A stretch of DNA of 64,000 nucleotides from Sindora glabra (GCA_020226215.1 CM035233.1:9176001-9240000); one strand, 5' to 3'. Shown: positions 1 through 14,814, counted from the first letter of the stretch. The notes: generated by a model from the letters alone, not told the origin. Translations and numbers: made by a program.

Positions 1-753
1 TTCATTCCCTATTTCTCTTATATGTTAGGATTGAACTTACTCATTTATCAAAACATAATAGCTACTTATAAAAATTAATCATAACAATTTTATGAGCAAA
101 AGTCATAACAACAAATTTTTTAGCTAAAGATTATAATAGATAATAAACTAATAGGCTCTATTAGACTATTATCTATGCAATCATAAACATAAAAGAACAT
201 AAAAATAGAAAATAATCAAATTAAAAGTAAATTGTAAAGAGCAAGGTCTTAAAATCAAATAAAATTAAAGTAGAAATTTCTTGAATTGAATATAGAAATT
301 AGTCTTTTCATGGCTTCTACAAAAGGGAAACAAAAGAAAAGAAAAGAAAAGAAAAATACAAAATTAGTGTTCTATCATTGGAAGCTAAATATGACTAGAT
401 TGTTAAGTGTATTAGGGTTTTCCTCCTTTTATAAAGTTGTAACTAAGCTTTCAAAAGTTCCAATGGATCAAGCATTACACAAAAATGAGGTCTAGAGTAA
501 AACAACTTTAGTGTAATATAATCTTGTAATCAAACTTCATGACTATTTTTCACCATTAAAACTACATCATTTCATTTAAATTTTCTTCATAAAAGTTGTA
601 AACTAGGAGCCTAGCTATCCAATAAGCTTAAGTTTCCTCTAATTTGAGGTTTGGAGCTCCAAATATGCTTAGAAAATAGTGTTTAGCTTAAGAGTATTAA
701 TAACAAAGTTAAAATTCTGCATTAACTTCTTAACTAGTTTCGAATTACCACAT
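1..753. other. AT-rich intergenic DNA
   Basis: I see no gene or clear repeat here. A short open frame near 286-495 is low-complexity (Lys-rich) and has no recognisable domain, so it is not called. Confidence 0.5.
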
Positions 754-1960
754 TGTTACATCCTTCTTAGAATTTTAATTCATAAGGGGAAACAATTAAC
801 TAATTTAGCAATGATGATTTAAATGAAAAATTTTCTGTAGAATAGGTAAATTCTAATAATAAAATATGAGTAGGATGTTAAGGAAAAGAGAACTAATTAA
901 TTGAATGAGTTTAGAATAAAATTTTTGGGTAAATAATAACTAATTGTTTTTATGGACTTGAAATGAAAAACTTGAAAGAATTAGCTGAGGAAAAGTATAT
1001 TGAATAAAAAGAATTAGAGGTTATAAGTATTTAGAAGTAAGTATGTGAGTATGAAGAAGATTTATGACGAGTTTTCAAAAATGCCCTTACCTTTAATAAA
1101 CCCAATTTCAATCCCCAATCCTCACTATTCCTTATTTCTCAATCCTAGACACCACTTTCTTTATTGTCTTTTTTTTTCCTTCTTTTCATTGTAACCTTCT
1201 TTAATCAAGCAATAAGGGATCTAATCTTTGTCAAGATTGTCACGCAAATTAGGTAAGGTTTCTATAACAACTAGATTCTTTGTTATTTTCTTTAGATTTG
1301 AAAGGATTAGAGTATTTAAACTAAAAAGGCAAAAGTGAACTCTCACTTGGAACCTTTAGATTTTGGATGATTAGGCTAAAAGACATCAAATCCAACTCTT
1401 CCTTCATACAAGATGAGTAATATTTTACCTAAATTTTAACTTTAATCCATTATTTTGATTTAGAATTAGTATTCATAAGGTTTGTTTAGGAATAAGTTTG
1501 AAATGTTGATTTATGTTTTAATATTAAAGTTTAATTTATAAGTTTTACTATTGAAAAGTTATAATTATGAGTTTAAATGTATAGTAATGATATTTTATAA
1601 TAAACATGAGATTTGGATTGAAAAGTAGAATAATGTTTTTGTTAAAAAATTTCTAGTTTGTGAAGTGATAGTTAACTATGTGCACTAGAGTGCTCTTTAG
1701 ATCGGCTTAGTTAACTACATAATTGATTATATAAGTTTGGATTGCTTCCTAGACAATCATAGTTAATTATATAGTTAACTATAGATGTGCATATTTACTC
1801 TTTGATCTTTTGTAGTTAACTATATAGTCGACTATAGGTGTTAGGCTTTATTCATAAGCACTTATATTTGGACAAATATAGTTAAGTATATAATTAACTA
1901 CTACCCTATTTTGCTATATTATCATATTTTTTATAATAAGTAATAGTGTTGATTTCCATA
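754..1960 (+). repeat. Gypsy-type LTR-like segment, decayed
   Basis: The segment begins near tgttacatcc, like many plant gypsy LTRs. Bases about 754-1022 match 26,605-26,879 over about 270 bp with many substitutions; both contain gaataaaatttttgggtaaa and end near agaattagag. Downstream lie a pyrimidine-rich stretch near 1,150 and a cluster of tagttaacta palindromes at 1,668-1,900. No primer binding site or paired LTR was found, so the right limit is a guess. The gypsy assignment rests on overall LTR style and on the gypsy protease remnant beside the second copy. Confidence 0.45.
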
Positions 1961-2239
1961 AACATGTGAGATAAAAGTAAATGATCTTAAATATAAATAA
2001 TAGAAGGTAATAAGAGCAAATAAATAAGTATTATTCTTTTAGGGTAAATTAGGTATTATCGTCAGTATGGTTTACTTGCTTATTTTGAAATCATTACTTA
2101 ACATAAGGTGTTATATCCATATAATGTAGAAATTTATCTAAATAATTTGAAATGTTATGTTAGATAAGGCTTTACTTACATTTGAGTTTATAGATGTTAT
2201 TATTATTATGGTAAAATGATTGAAGTGCTAGTTGAAACA

Positions 2240-2240
<1 letters not shown>

Positions 2241-2306
<66 letters not shown>
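2241..2306. repeat. (TA)n microsatellite
   Basis: A nearly pure TA dinucleotide tract, interrupted once by tg near 2,297. Confidence 0.95.
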
Positions 2307-2429
2307 TATGATAATTTTGTAGATTGAATGAGATTTGATAATGGCAAAAGTGATAATATTATTGTGGCTTTATTACACCAAATTTATGTGTCTATTTTTA
2401 AAAGGATAAGGTTAGAGCTGTAAAGGACT

Positions 2430-3673
2430 ATCATGACCCAGCTTAATCATGACTAATGTGAAAACTATTTTTGATTTCCAAGAGCCTTACATACTAATAA
2501 TAGAGACCTAAACTTACTAGGCATTTCTCTTGTTATGCCAAATGTGGCATTTGTGACAATTTTAAAATAAAACAAATAAAGTTTTCTTTATTTTTGAATA
2601 CTTTTAAAGGACTACACCCTCTAACACATAGGACTCGTAACTTAAAAGACTAATACTCATGATTATATAGGAAAGTGAATTAATATTTACACCATTTGTG
2701 CATGAAACGCCTTAAAATTTTAAGTATCAAACTCATTCACTATGGTGTCTTGGATCCCTATGAAATAAATCTACTAGCTTAACATTACCCTGAAAACATT
2801 AAAAATAAATAAAACAATGAGTTATGATAACTCAGTAAGTATATACCTACCAAAATTCATAACAAAGATTGAATAGAATAAAACTAAATAAATTAATAAA
2901 CAAACTACCAAGTTTAATTCCTAAACTCCTTGGCTTATGATAATAAATTTACTTACCTTTATTTTTTTCTTAACTTAAAATCATAGTCATACCTTACAAT
3001 TTATATCACATTGGGAGAGCCAATTATATCAGAATTCCAATATCATAACAAAATACACAATAATTAATAATAAAATACATATATCTTTCTTGTAACTTTA
3101 GGTTAACTTATATCTTCCATAAACCTAACTTTATCCTTATAGAGTTAGTTTTACATCTTCCACAAGCATATTGCTAGGAATTAGGCATTTGACATTTACA
3201 TCATCTCCCCTATTACAATTTGCATATCCAAATAAGCATTTTTTTTATACTAGATCTCATATGTATGGTACTTTTCACACTTACCATCATTCACATACGT
3301 CTTTTTGATGTTGAATCTTATAAGTATATTACATTCCATTATTCATCATGATAACTCATTTTTAGATATAGTAATAATAGCATCATGTAACAAAAATACC
3401 ATGCCTCTATTACATGACTATAATTATTTATTCATCTATAATTATCTTAACTTTATAGACATGAGAAATTAACATCATCAAAATAATTAATAGCATTATT
3501 ATACCTCAAATTCATGATCACAAATATCCATCCAACAATAATAATCTAAATTATATAAATAGAATAGATATACATCATAAGCTAAATTAACCCATTGTAT
3601 GAACAAGGCAATATTAGATCAATATAAAGAAATTTTATATTTCCCAAACCATGTATAAATATAAATATATGAT

Positions 3674-3717
<44 letters not shown>

Positions 3718-4720
3718 AATAAGTAGTTATATAGAAACATAAAATCCTAAAATAATAGGTTTAAGTAGAGTATACTAACTATAATTTACATAATCTATAT
3801 GTATTTTCCATTACACTACATGTAAATAATTTCCATCACACTATTCATAAAACTATTAAATAAATATTTAAAACATTCCCACTTTCACAAATGACCTTGG
3901 ACACATAGATATATAAATACCTTTATACATGTGTAACAGAATCATATAAATATTCTCCCATATAAGGAGCTAATAAATTAAAGATTTTAATATCACTTTT
4001 AGACTTCATTTATATAATCCTTGAGATATCCAAGTTTATCTCATTTATTGGATATCCATTAATCTATAAGATCAATTCATAAATATATTTAAATTAATTA
4101 TTTTTCTTCCAATATACCTTCCTTTATACTTTAAATACTTAACTTTAATAATTTGAGTTATAAGTTTTTTATTTTTCTAAAATTTATTTTCAAAAGATAT
4201 AACATTTTTATTTAGGTTGGGGGTGGTTAAGCATCAAAACACACAAAATATTCGAGTTTTTTACTTTAGATGAGTTTAACTCATTATAAGGAAGCTACCT
4301 TTAACTTATTGACAACTAAAATGAAGTGATTTTCTAGCATTAAAGAAAGGCCAAATAGCCTTATTTTAGGCCATTATTTAGCTATAATTTATGGTTCTTT
4401 CTTAGTTTTAATGGTTGTTGGCTGGACAAAAAGAGCTCAACAATGCATGGTGGTAGATGGAAATAGCTAGCAATGATGGCATGGAAGAAGAAGAGTTAAG
4501 AAATAGATATTTAAGAGAAAGAGAGATAGGAAATAAGAAAGAAAGGAATATAATTTCATTTCTAAAGGTGGGGCTAAAGGCTTTCATATGGTGTGGCTAG
4601 TGTACTAAAACTAAAACTTAGGACAATTTGGCCATTCATTTGATATAAAATTAAAAATAAAATATTGTGATAAAATGGTTGTAAGATAATTTGAAAATAA
4701 AGTTCAATTTGAACTATCCA
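2430..4720 (-). repeat. Possible gypsy LTR-like DNA, reverse orientation
   Basis: Read on the minus strand, 4,430-4,620 gives a CT-rich leader with a Ser/Leu-coding look that recalls the transcribed part of plant gypsy LTRs, and 2,815-2,835 gives a tactgagttatcataactca motif of the sort common late in such LTRs. No ends, target duplication or partner LTR were located. This is a weak call made from style alone. Confidence 0.25.
3676..3714. repeat. (AT)n microsatellite
   Basis: A pure AT dinucleotide run of about 39 bp. Confidence 0.95.
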
Positions 4721-7700
4721 TCCTTAATAAAACCCTTTTTTTCTATTAAATCTTAACTATTCATCCCTAAATTTTTTCATTTTATTTTTTTTCTTTTTTT
4801 TGGTAACTATAATAATTCAATATATTTAAGAGTTCAAAATAAGCATATTAGAGCTTTTAAATTTTGATTAAAATCATTTATAGAAGCTTGTATAAATACT
4901 TTTATAAATCATCCAAGTTACAAATTTTTAAATATTCCCAACTTTTGTAAAAAAGTTATCATAAAAATTATTCAAGATAACTTGGGATAAAACATTATCC
5001 AAATAAATATAATTGTAATAAAATAAAATAGTTTATTTTAAAGTAAAATAAATAGTGATCGAATAATTAAATATATAAATTATTATTTTATTTTATTATG
5101 TCTAAAATTTGCTAAAATATGATAATTCAAATAATACAATTGATTAAAATAAATTCTTTAAAGTTATAAAAATTTAAATAATTATTGAGATTAACTTAGA
5201 TATTATATGGATAAAGCTGAAGAGAGTCATAAAAAGGTTTATATGCTTTCTTTTCTTTCTATTTACTATAGAATATAATGATTAAATCATAAAATTATGA
5301 GAATAAATGAGTTAACTTATAATTTAATCCCTTGTATGAGAAAAAAATATATAGAAAAGGTATTATGACTTTTCTTAATGTTTGATGTACTAGGTAGTTA
5401 TACATGTTGTTTAATAGGCAGGTCATTCTTCTAGACTTTTATTATCTTTTCCTTAGAAAGGATAAAAGAGCATACTAATTTGTATAAAGAATTTAGATGT
5501 TCCTTTTATAAGTGTTGATTACAAGTTCCATTTTGCAATGTATTCAAGATTTAACTTATTTCCATTTCTTACTATTCACTTATTGAGTTTAAAAAAAACT
5601 CATTTACTTTGTATTCTTATCTTTTCTTAAGGATCTTCCCTTTTTAAGTGTCTAGTTATTGTATAGATGGATTAAAAGTGGGCTCATTTGAGAATTTTGG
5701 TGCTGTGATAATAATTGAGACAGTTGGAATAATCTAGCATGATGATACATCATTACATTTCATATTCAATTTTGAAAACTATATAGCCTTTGAAAGTACA
5801 TCATAGTCATATGAAATTTTGTATTAGATAGGTTTTTAGGAAGGTTGGTGGGTTATAACTTATAGTGACTCCTTATACTAGTCACATGCCTTCCAAATAA
5901 GTTATAAGAAATTTGATATCAAAGTATGGTGTAGGGTATAATAACTCATTTTATTTAAAAGCATAATTTAAAGGTCTCAATTGTCCTAGTGAACATTTTG
6001 AGAAAATGAATCCTTGATAGTATAATTATAACTACCAAAGGGTATGGATAAGGCAGTCGTCTTTTGAATATGTTATAACTTTTTATGAGCCACTTATAGG
6101 TAGTCGAGGATAAGTAGAGTGAGTCCTCTTTTATACTTGAGTTTATTAACATTCTTCAATTATTGGTGACCTTTATTACAAGTATATGTCACAATTGATA
6201 GTTTAACTTAGTAAAAGAATTGGATGGCTAATTTTATTTTACATATCTATGCTTTAAGAGGAATATTTGTTAGATATCTTTTGTATGTGTATGAATTACT
6301 TAGTTAACCTTATTTTTATATTAGTAATGGGATATCCGAACTTATAATTTATTGAATTCCTAATAGTGACTGAGCTATCACTTAAGTGAGATATTAATGT
6401 GTTGAGCTAATTTACCCTTGATGTGCTTAAAATGAAAAGATTCACATGGTTAGGGTATTTTATAGGAACTAAGATTTGTTAGGTAAGAATTAAACTTAAA
6501 TTTTACTTAAAGGTACTAAAGTTTTGAGATGTGCAAGATTAGACTAAATTATATTTTAACTAGACAAATTTTGTATGTGTTTCACATGTAAGGACCATTA
6601 GTTTAAATTGCGAACTTTGGAGAAGGGCAATAATAATATAAAAATTTTAATTTATTTGAAGATGTGCTAGATTGCTTTGATATACTCATAAAATAGGAAA
6701 TAACCTAGTATGAATGTGAAAATAGAGAAGTTTAAAGGCTATACATATCAATAAGTGAGGATGTGTTGAACCCCCTAATGTTATTAGGGGTTTAAATTAA
6801 ATATAAGAATTGATAAGTTGTAAGTTGTGAACTTATGAGCTAAGAAATAAAGGGTATAAAATCAAGGAAAGTAAGAACGTAAATCTTAAGAGGAAACTTA
6901 AGAGTTTATGACCTATATTACATGTGTTGGTTATCTAACACTATTATGTTTAAGCTAGAAAGATCTATTTTTAGTAAGATGTAGGGTGTTTTTTTCTTTT
7001 TACCCTTTTGACAATAGTTATGGGTAGTGAGTAATAGTTATTAATATAGAAATTAGTATATATATTTACATGTGAAATAGGGAGCTTGTTTGAATTAGAA
7101 TTTTGGAATGTGGTAGGATATGAATCCTTAATTGTGAAAGAAGAGACTTTAGGGAGTATAGATTATACTTAAGTGTAAATGTAAATATGATAAAATAAAC
7201 ATTATGGTTATATGTGTGCATTGTTTACTTGAGTCATACAAGTTACATAACTTTATTTGAAGGGTTATATTAGTTAGATGTTTAATTGTGCCGTAACTCA
7301 GATTAACCTTATGATATGTGATAGCTTGATGATAAGTTAATTTTCATAAAGTAACATTTGATCAAGGATAAGTAATTAGTGAGTCTATGGTTTAGAGTAG
7401 AGCATTAAACTAATAGAAAGAGCTATTGGCATAATTTAGATGTGAGAACTTTGATGAATAAATAACTTCAAGGTTGAAGAGTGAAGTATTAGAGACTAAA
7501 TGAGTATGATGACCTCACATTTAATATAATACTAGAAATGATAACCTTTACATCAAAATTGATCTTTGAGCACGTTCCTACTTAGTTAGTAAAATGACAA
7601 ATTTAAGAAATAGTTCTAAATATAAGACTAAGATAAATGTTAGCGGACATAAGGAGAGTAAGATATGGTTGAGGGAAAGAAGGTGCTACTTTTTTCATAA

Positions 7701-8245
7701 AATTCTAAAGAGACATTAAATCTATTTTACTTTATGTGAAAAATATTTCTATATGGTAACAATGACCTTATATTTTAAGAACTATAGGTATAAATATAAA
7801 TAAAATAGTTAGGAAATGCTTAATCAAGTAGTATGCAAATTAAAGAGTTTTATATCTTGAATGTATAAGAACTAGATAAAAAGTAAATGTAATATGATAG
7901 GAATTGTTTAGTGAAGAACCTGAGATAATATAAGTAGAGGTAACCTAATTATTTCATTTAAAATGCCTAAATAGGGTAATAAGAGTTCTATTAGAAAAAG
8001 ATATAATGATTATTCTAACAACCAGTTTATTTACATTCATAGAGAAAACAATAATGTGTAATGAGGGTAGTTACTAACAAATTAAATGGAGTAGGAGAAT
8101 TAAATAACTCGTATTTGGACCTGATATGTCACATTCATAATATTTTAGGATTCTATTATATTTATTTTATTAATTATTATAGAATTTTACTAGTAATTAG
8201 AAAAGTTATGGATAAGTTTAAGGTAATAATTAAATTGAGGAAAAT
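4721..8245. other. Unassigned AT-rich DNA, probably decayed retroelement
   Basis: I searched all frames by eye for gypsy or copia protease, reverse transcriptase and integrase motifs and found none I could defend. It lies between two LTR-like segments, so an eroded internal region is possible. Nothing else is visible. Confidence 0.3.
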
Positions 8246-10040
8246 TGGAAATTATGTTACAAATAGGTAGAATTTAACATACAAAGCTTAATGAATGTAA
8301 ATTTGGAAAATAGTGTATAGAAGATATTTATGAATAAGTTTCTCATTTTTGCCTTTACTTAACTTAAAAAATGATTAAATTACCCTTTCACATTATATCT
8401 CATAATCCACCACTTTCTTTTGGTATACTTTCCTCTCTTTGTTTTGCTACTGTTGAATCTCCTCCTCTCCATCTCATTTAGATTTTTCTTCAATTTTAAT
8501 AAAAATTAGGTGGGAAAATCCAAATAAATCTTTCATCTAATCATCTTCAAGTAATTTATTCAACTTAACTAAGCTATAAATTTATGATTCCTTATAATTG
8601 GGTTAGGAAATTCTAATTTTATTTTTTTTAACCTTATCTAGTATCAAGCTACCATATTTGTAGTCTTTTCCTTACTTCCTTCAAGGATTACGTAAGTAAA
8701 TAACTTATTAAGTCACTTAATGTAAGTTAAATTAATAACATGTTGAGTTTTATATGGATTTTAGGTTTATAATGATAATAACATAGCAAATAATGTTTTC
8801 CATGGAAATTATCAATTGTATGTAAGCTAAACAATAATTGTGTGAGTTATTTATTGTTAAATTTATGTTATAAAGTAATAGGCAGAAGTTTGGATGTGAA
8901 TATTGAAGGATGCTTGAAATTTAGCACTTTTTTTAGAAAATTCTAAATAATATTTGAATAGGATATTCGAATATCACTCTAGAAGTACGATCTATGAAGT
9001 GATACTTGAATATTATAATCAAATACTCAATGACCATTTGCCTTTACCTACCTATATTTATATATGGTATTTGAATGTGGCTAGGGTGAATTAGCCTAAT
9101 AGTCCTTATTTGAGTACCAAATTTAAATATTAGACTACTTTAAGCTCTTAGATTACATATACTTGAATATAGGCTTAATTTTAGAAGCCATATATTCAAA
9201 TATCATACTTGAATATCTAGATATCCTAAGTAGATTTAGTATCTTTTTTAATTTGCTCAATTATAATATTATAAGTTTGTTAGTATGAGAAGTCTACTTA
9301 ATAGCTGAATATATGATTATTTAAATATATATATGTATATAATAAAGTATGTTCATGTGACTATTAGCGTAATAATAAATGCATGATTATACACAATAAA
9401 AGAAAATGCAAAATAATAATATAATGATTTAAGGAGGGATGACATATCAAAGATGTTGAGATTATTATTCCAGATTCAAGAATTAGTTTGTGAGGGGATG
9501 AAAGAAACTTTAGAGGGACAAGAATACAGTTGGTAGAGGAATAAGGATGACAAGAAGGATTACGTATTTATTTATTTATTGCTTATCTAATTATCTTCTT
9601 ATGATAAATGAATATTATTAAAGCATATAATGTATAAATTTGTACATTTTTTTAATTATTTAGATTTAATTGAGTTATTTGCTTACTAAGACCCCATTTC
9701 ATTATTTTTAGTTTAAAATATTTTACAAATGTACCCATGAAAGCTCTTCATCCACCGTTAATAGCTTTAAGGTAGAAGGTTTCTTATTTCCTTATCTAAG
9801 TAGCCATGTAACTAAATGACCTTAGGTTAGAAAAAGGTTATTGTTAACATTTTGAATCTCACTCTATACATGACTACTAGTGTGTATATTTTAAGTATGT
9901 GAATATATATATACATATATATATAACTCAGTTAAGTTTAAATTAAATTAATTATTAGCAACTATGTTATGATGTCATATTAAATTTAGTATGCTTATGA
10001 TGGCCAGCAAACAAGATCCACATCAATCACAGTTAGGTAG
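8246..10040 (+). repeat. Second gypsy-type LTR-like segment
   Basis: It is organised like 754-1,960: a tgttaca-like start near 8,253, a ttttgcctttactta block near 8,347, a CT-rich leader at 8,400-8,500, then a cluster of short palindromes at 8,950-9,220. Here the palindrome is gatattcgaatatc and its variants rather than tagttaacta. A tactaagacccc block lies near 9,680. Ends and target duplications are not resolved. Confidence 0.35.
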
Positions 10041-10368
10041 GATGTGACATGGAAAATGATCAAGGATGCAAGGATACATCTAAAGCTAATAATTTAGGCA
10101 CAATCATAATTATGGTAAACAAAAGTACAAAGTTAAATGGTTTAGCCTTTAAGGCCTTGACCAATGGGATGATATCAAATGGTGCTATACAACTTATGAA
10201 AGTTAGTTAGATGTTGAACATTATAAGTATTTCTCAACCTAAGGGAATCTAGTGAATTTAATGACTAAAATTAGATAAGATCATCTAATCAGAGTTAACA
10301 TAAAAAGGAAAAACCTATAGGATGTGAATTAAAGTGAGTATAGTGTAGGTAGTGCTAGAGTTTAGAAC

Positions 10369-12378
10369 TGTTAGTACAAATGCCTTATAAATAATTAGTT
10401 GAAATGATATGGAAACTATATGTATATCTTAGCACATTTAATATTCATGGCTTCTTTATCAATATTATTTTGATAAATATAGATATATATGTGTTTAATA
10501 TATGTATATTATATTAGATAAAGTCTTTGAAATATAATTGTGTATAAATTAATTACAATTGATATTGTAATTATGAAATAATTTATATATATAATTATAT
10601 TTTCAAATATCCCTAATTGTTGAATTATTAATAAAATAGGATAGTAATTATTCATGAGTAAACTAACATATTTCCTATCACTTTTTTCTAGAAAAATGTA
10701 GTGATCTCATACATTGTAAATATGTTGATATCTTGGTAGACATATAAGTATATATATTGGAAGATATGGTTAGATTAACCTGCTATTAGAAGCCACATGG
10801 AATGTTACCATGTGTCAATGGATTTCTCATATGAAAGGTAGTGTAAGTGATCCTTAGACTTAAGGTCAATATAGTATCTTATGTATGAAGTTTTGTACTT
10901 CTAAAATTACATTCTTAAGGAATAAGTATAGATAATAGTTAGGTGTGTTATAAAATATATGAGGGTAGTGATTGATTAAGAAAAAATTCATCCTCCTTGG
11001 TAATAAGGAAAGATGTTCAAAAGATATTTGATACATGTGATATAATTAAAACTATAGACATACATATACATGGAAGGAGTTTTATGTATGATCAATTAAG
11101 AGATATCACATAGTCATTAAACACATACCTATAATTGTACATTTATATTATTGACACTTGAACCATAATCTATATCCAATTTGAATATTAAGAGATGAAA
11201 GGATTGAATTACACATTAATACCTTATTATGAAAGGTTTTGATTTCTAAAATTCTATTCCTTACATTTGTGTGGTCATGATGCTTTGATAAAAGTCAACC
11301 ATAATCTATAAATTTATTTGCATAATTTAGGGAAATTATAAATGAATTAAAAGGGGTTTTAATTTGATTAAACCTATAGAAGTTTATAAATAAATTTGTT
11401 ACTAACATGCATGAAAACTTAATGGGACACACATAATAGAATCTCTTTGATTTAAAATCAAAGGAAATATTATAATGTAAAATGATTTGAATTCAAGTAT
11501 TTAATTAGTGAACATTTTGGTAATTTGAAATGATTAATTAAATATTCTAATGAAATTAGAAGGGTAAATTAATTAATGATTTAACAATTCTATTAAATAT
11601 TATAATTATTAAATAGTAACAAATTTATAGTGTTAATATTTAAATGTTGTAAAAATATTTATATTAGTTTTGGAGGAGATCATAAGTGGAGGAATAATTT
11701 CTTACTTAGGAAATTGTTTAAATTAATGAATTAGAACAATGTAATTATTTTTATGATTACATAAGAGAATTTATAAATTTGAACTCATAGTAACCTAATA
11801 AAATAGTATGGACTCATTAAGGCTAAATGGACAGTAAACAAGCTTAGAATATTTACATCTATTATGCAGCCTAATTTTTTAAAAATGGGATGGCACATGT
11901 GAAGGAATATTCTTAACTTACAGTAATCTTCTTTAATAAAAAAGGAGGATACACCAACCTAAAGGAGGTATGTGAAATCCTAGCATATGCGTTATAGGCC
12001 AAAATACTCTTTTAGCTCTTTTTAACATTCAAACATTAATCCCTTTTATATGCATGAGTAATTCACAAAAAAGCTAGTACCTTTTTGGTTAAAAGAGTTA
12101 AATTTTCCATTTTACCAATTTCATGAATCTTGGTAGGGGTTTGGATCAATATAGTTTGAGTGGATTACTATTGGTATTAACGATCAACCTCTCATTTGAA
12201 GATTAAGGATTCTGAGAGCAACTTTTGAAAATGTATAACTTAAATTCTTATTTTAATTTTATTTGAATTATACAATTAACTATGGATTAATTTGAAAACA
12301 ACATGATCTAGACTTTTGGAAAAAAATTTAAAATTTCGTTGTGCAGGTTTGATATGTTTTGATTAATTTTTCCCAATA
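10369..12378 (+). repeat. 5' LTR of copia element 1
   Basis: The LTR starts tgttagtaca and ends just before the primer binding site. It aligns along its whole length with 18,131-20,712; shared landmarks include ggcttctttatcaatat, tatattagataaa and a tail near gattaatttt. It lacks the hAT-like insertion and the long TA tract of its partner. Confidence 0.9.
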
Positions 12379-12392
12379 GTGGTATGAAAGCC
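12379..12392 (+). other. Primer binding site (tRNA-iMet type)
   Basis: The sequence gtggtatgaaagcc lies directly after the 5' LTR. It resembles the plant copia site tggtatcagagcc with two substitutions. Its position fixes the LTR end and the + orientation. Confidence 0.85.
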
Positions 12393-12959
12393 TTTGTTGT
12401 TTTCTTTAAATTCATGATTAAAGATTTGATTGTTATGGTAATAATTGTGATTGTATGCATATTATAATTTAATTCCATATGATTAAAGTTTTCATTCAAG
12501 TTATGAATTTCTAATTTTAAAATTTTTTGAAAATAATATGAATAAAATTTACACTTTAAATGTAAACCCACTTGGAAAGTTAATTAATGGCTAGCTACCA
12601 TAATGGTCATTTCATGCATTGGTTAAGCTAACATAATTGGATAAATTTCAACCACTACACATGGTGGTTTTGGTTGCTTGATTGGTTGTGGTGACAATTA
12701 ATCAACTATATGTTTTAATTGTATAAATACAATTTAGGGAATCAATTGCATTAACAATCAATTTAGGTAAAAATATTACCTAAATTGTGTTTTACAATTA
12801 TGAAAAGTATCATTGAATTTAGATTTGATTTTAAATATGATTGTGAATTAATTGAAAATATTTTTTTAAAAAAGTTATTTTTTGAATTCCAATTAATTAG
12901 AAATATTTTTAGAAACTTTCCATTTTATTAACTTTCATGATTTTTAAGTCTAGAAAAAT

Positions 12960-13680
12960 ACGATGGATTAATTGATTTTGGAATTAATTAGGATTAGTGT
13001 CCAAAATATGTTAATTATGATATTTTCTTATTGCACTTATTAATTGCTCTTGGAATTAATTAGGATCAATTTTCAAAATAGATTAATTATTATATTTTTC
13101 TAATTGGACTAATTGATTGATTTTGAAGTTAATTTGGATAAATTTCTAAATTGGTTAATTGATAAATTAATTATAATTAATTTTAAAAAGGAATGATTGT
13201 GACATCTTTTTGATGGGATTAATTAGTTTTGGCATTAGTTATGATTAATTTCTAAAATTAATTAATTCAGAAATTAATTATGATCAATTTTAAAAAAGGA
13301 ATGATTGTGATATTTTCCCAATGGGACTAATTAATTATGGCATTAATTAGGATTAATTTTTAAAAATTATTAATGAGAAATTAATTATGATTAATTTCCA
13401 AGATAGAATAATTGTGATATTTTTCTTGATAGGTTAAACTAAATTTTGTATTAATTAGGATTAATTTACAAAATTGATTAATTGTAAGATTAATTATAAT
13501 TAATTTCTAAGTATAATGATTATAATAATTTCTTGATGAGATTAATTAATTTAGAATTAATTAGGATTAAATTTTTAAATTGATTAATTATAAAATTAAT
13601 TATAATTAATTTCTAAAATAAATTGATTGTGATGGAATTAAATTAATTAATTTTTTTGAATTAAAAGGTTAATCCAATAA
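12960..13680 (+). repeat. Degenerate AATTAATT-rich tandem array
   Basis: Imperfect units each contain a variant of ggaattaattaggattaatt, then a gattaatt block, then gaatgattgtgatatttt. Unit starts lie near 12,980, 13,047, 13,117, 13,222, 13,341, 13,447 and 13,553, so spacing is about 70 bp early and 105-117 bp later. The array occupies the leader of copia element 1, between its primer binding site and pol, where gag would be expected. Confidence 0.75.
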
Positions 13681-14814
13681 TTAGAGGTATGCATAACCAT
13701 AATTTGAGTCAAATATTTAATATTTTGTGCCTCTAGGCTTTTTTTTTTTAAATTTTATATATACTTAAATTTTATATAGACTATTTTTTTTTGTATTTAA
13801 TTAAATAGTACATGTGAGTCCTATCTTTCTTTTAGCTTTTGAACATGGAATTCCTTTCTCACTTCATTTTTTTTGAATATGACTTAGAGTTTTTATTATG
13901 TGATGTAATTAGTAACATAGGATAGAATTAGGAAATTTTATTTTAGAAGTTGTTAAAGTCAATGGTGCTTGAAACATGATGGTCTAAAATTTTCCCTTTT
14001 ATAATTCAAGGGAAATTGTTTTTAATTAGTCCATAATCATTTTGTTTTTGTTATAGATACATATAATTTATATTGTGACATAAATGTAATAAATGTATGA
14101 AATAGCCTTATGCATGGCTAAAGTAAGTCCTTTAAAATCCCAAGTTAATTAAATGACCCCTAATTGAAATAAGTTTCATGTTATGAACATGATTAAAAAA
14201 GTCACCCATCAAAATAATAGTAATAAAAGATTGATTTTGTGATAATTTGTTGGCCTTCATCAAAGTTACATTATATCAATCATGTTATTATTATTTCAAT
14301 CCTCATTTGATGGTTTCAACTTAACAAACTTGTATAGTTTAGATAGCCCCCACTATAACTATACAATATTTGGGCTTATTGGGTTTCATTTTGAATATTA
14401 AATACAAAGAGTTATTAATAATGTTTGAAGTGATAGGTAATAAATAACAAAGAATTGTTAACCTAATGATTTGGAGTTTCATTGATATGTAATTAATAAG
14501 TTAAGTTATCTACCTAGTCTAATTTATTTGGTTTCCTTGGCTTTCATTAAGATGAAGTAAATTAAACTAGAATCCTAAACCACTAAGGTTATCATTTAGC
14601 ATGATGATTCGATTCTAAAATAGAGGGCCATTAGAATTGAAAAAAATTGGTGGAGTTCATTTTATTAAAGTTCATATAAAATTGAACATTGTGCTTAGAT
14701 TTTAATCTATTCTATTCTTATAATAGGTTATTAAAAAAATAAAAGTAAAATATTTTTAAGAAACATATTGACTAATAATAAGCTAACTAGCCTAAATTAA
14801 ATGGATTGACTATG
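13681..14814 (+). other. Leader or eroded gag region of copia element 1
   Basis: No open frame and no gag zinc knuckle can be read. It may be untranslated leader, with most of gag deleted. Confidence 0.35.

Noticed and set aside
5955..6152. 65-residue minus open frame
   Set aside because: Short, no domain, within featureless AT-rich DNA.
12308..12571. 87-residue minus open frame
   Set aside because: Crosses the LTR end and primer binding site on the antisense strand of copia element 1.
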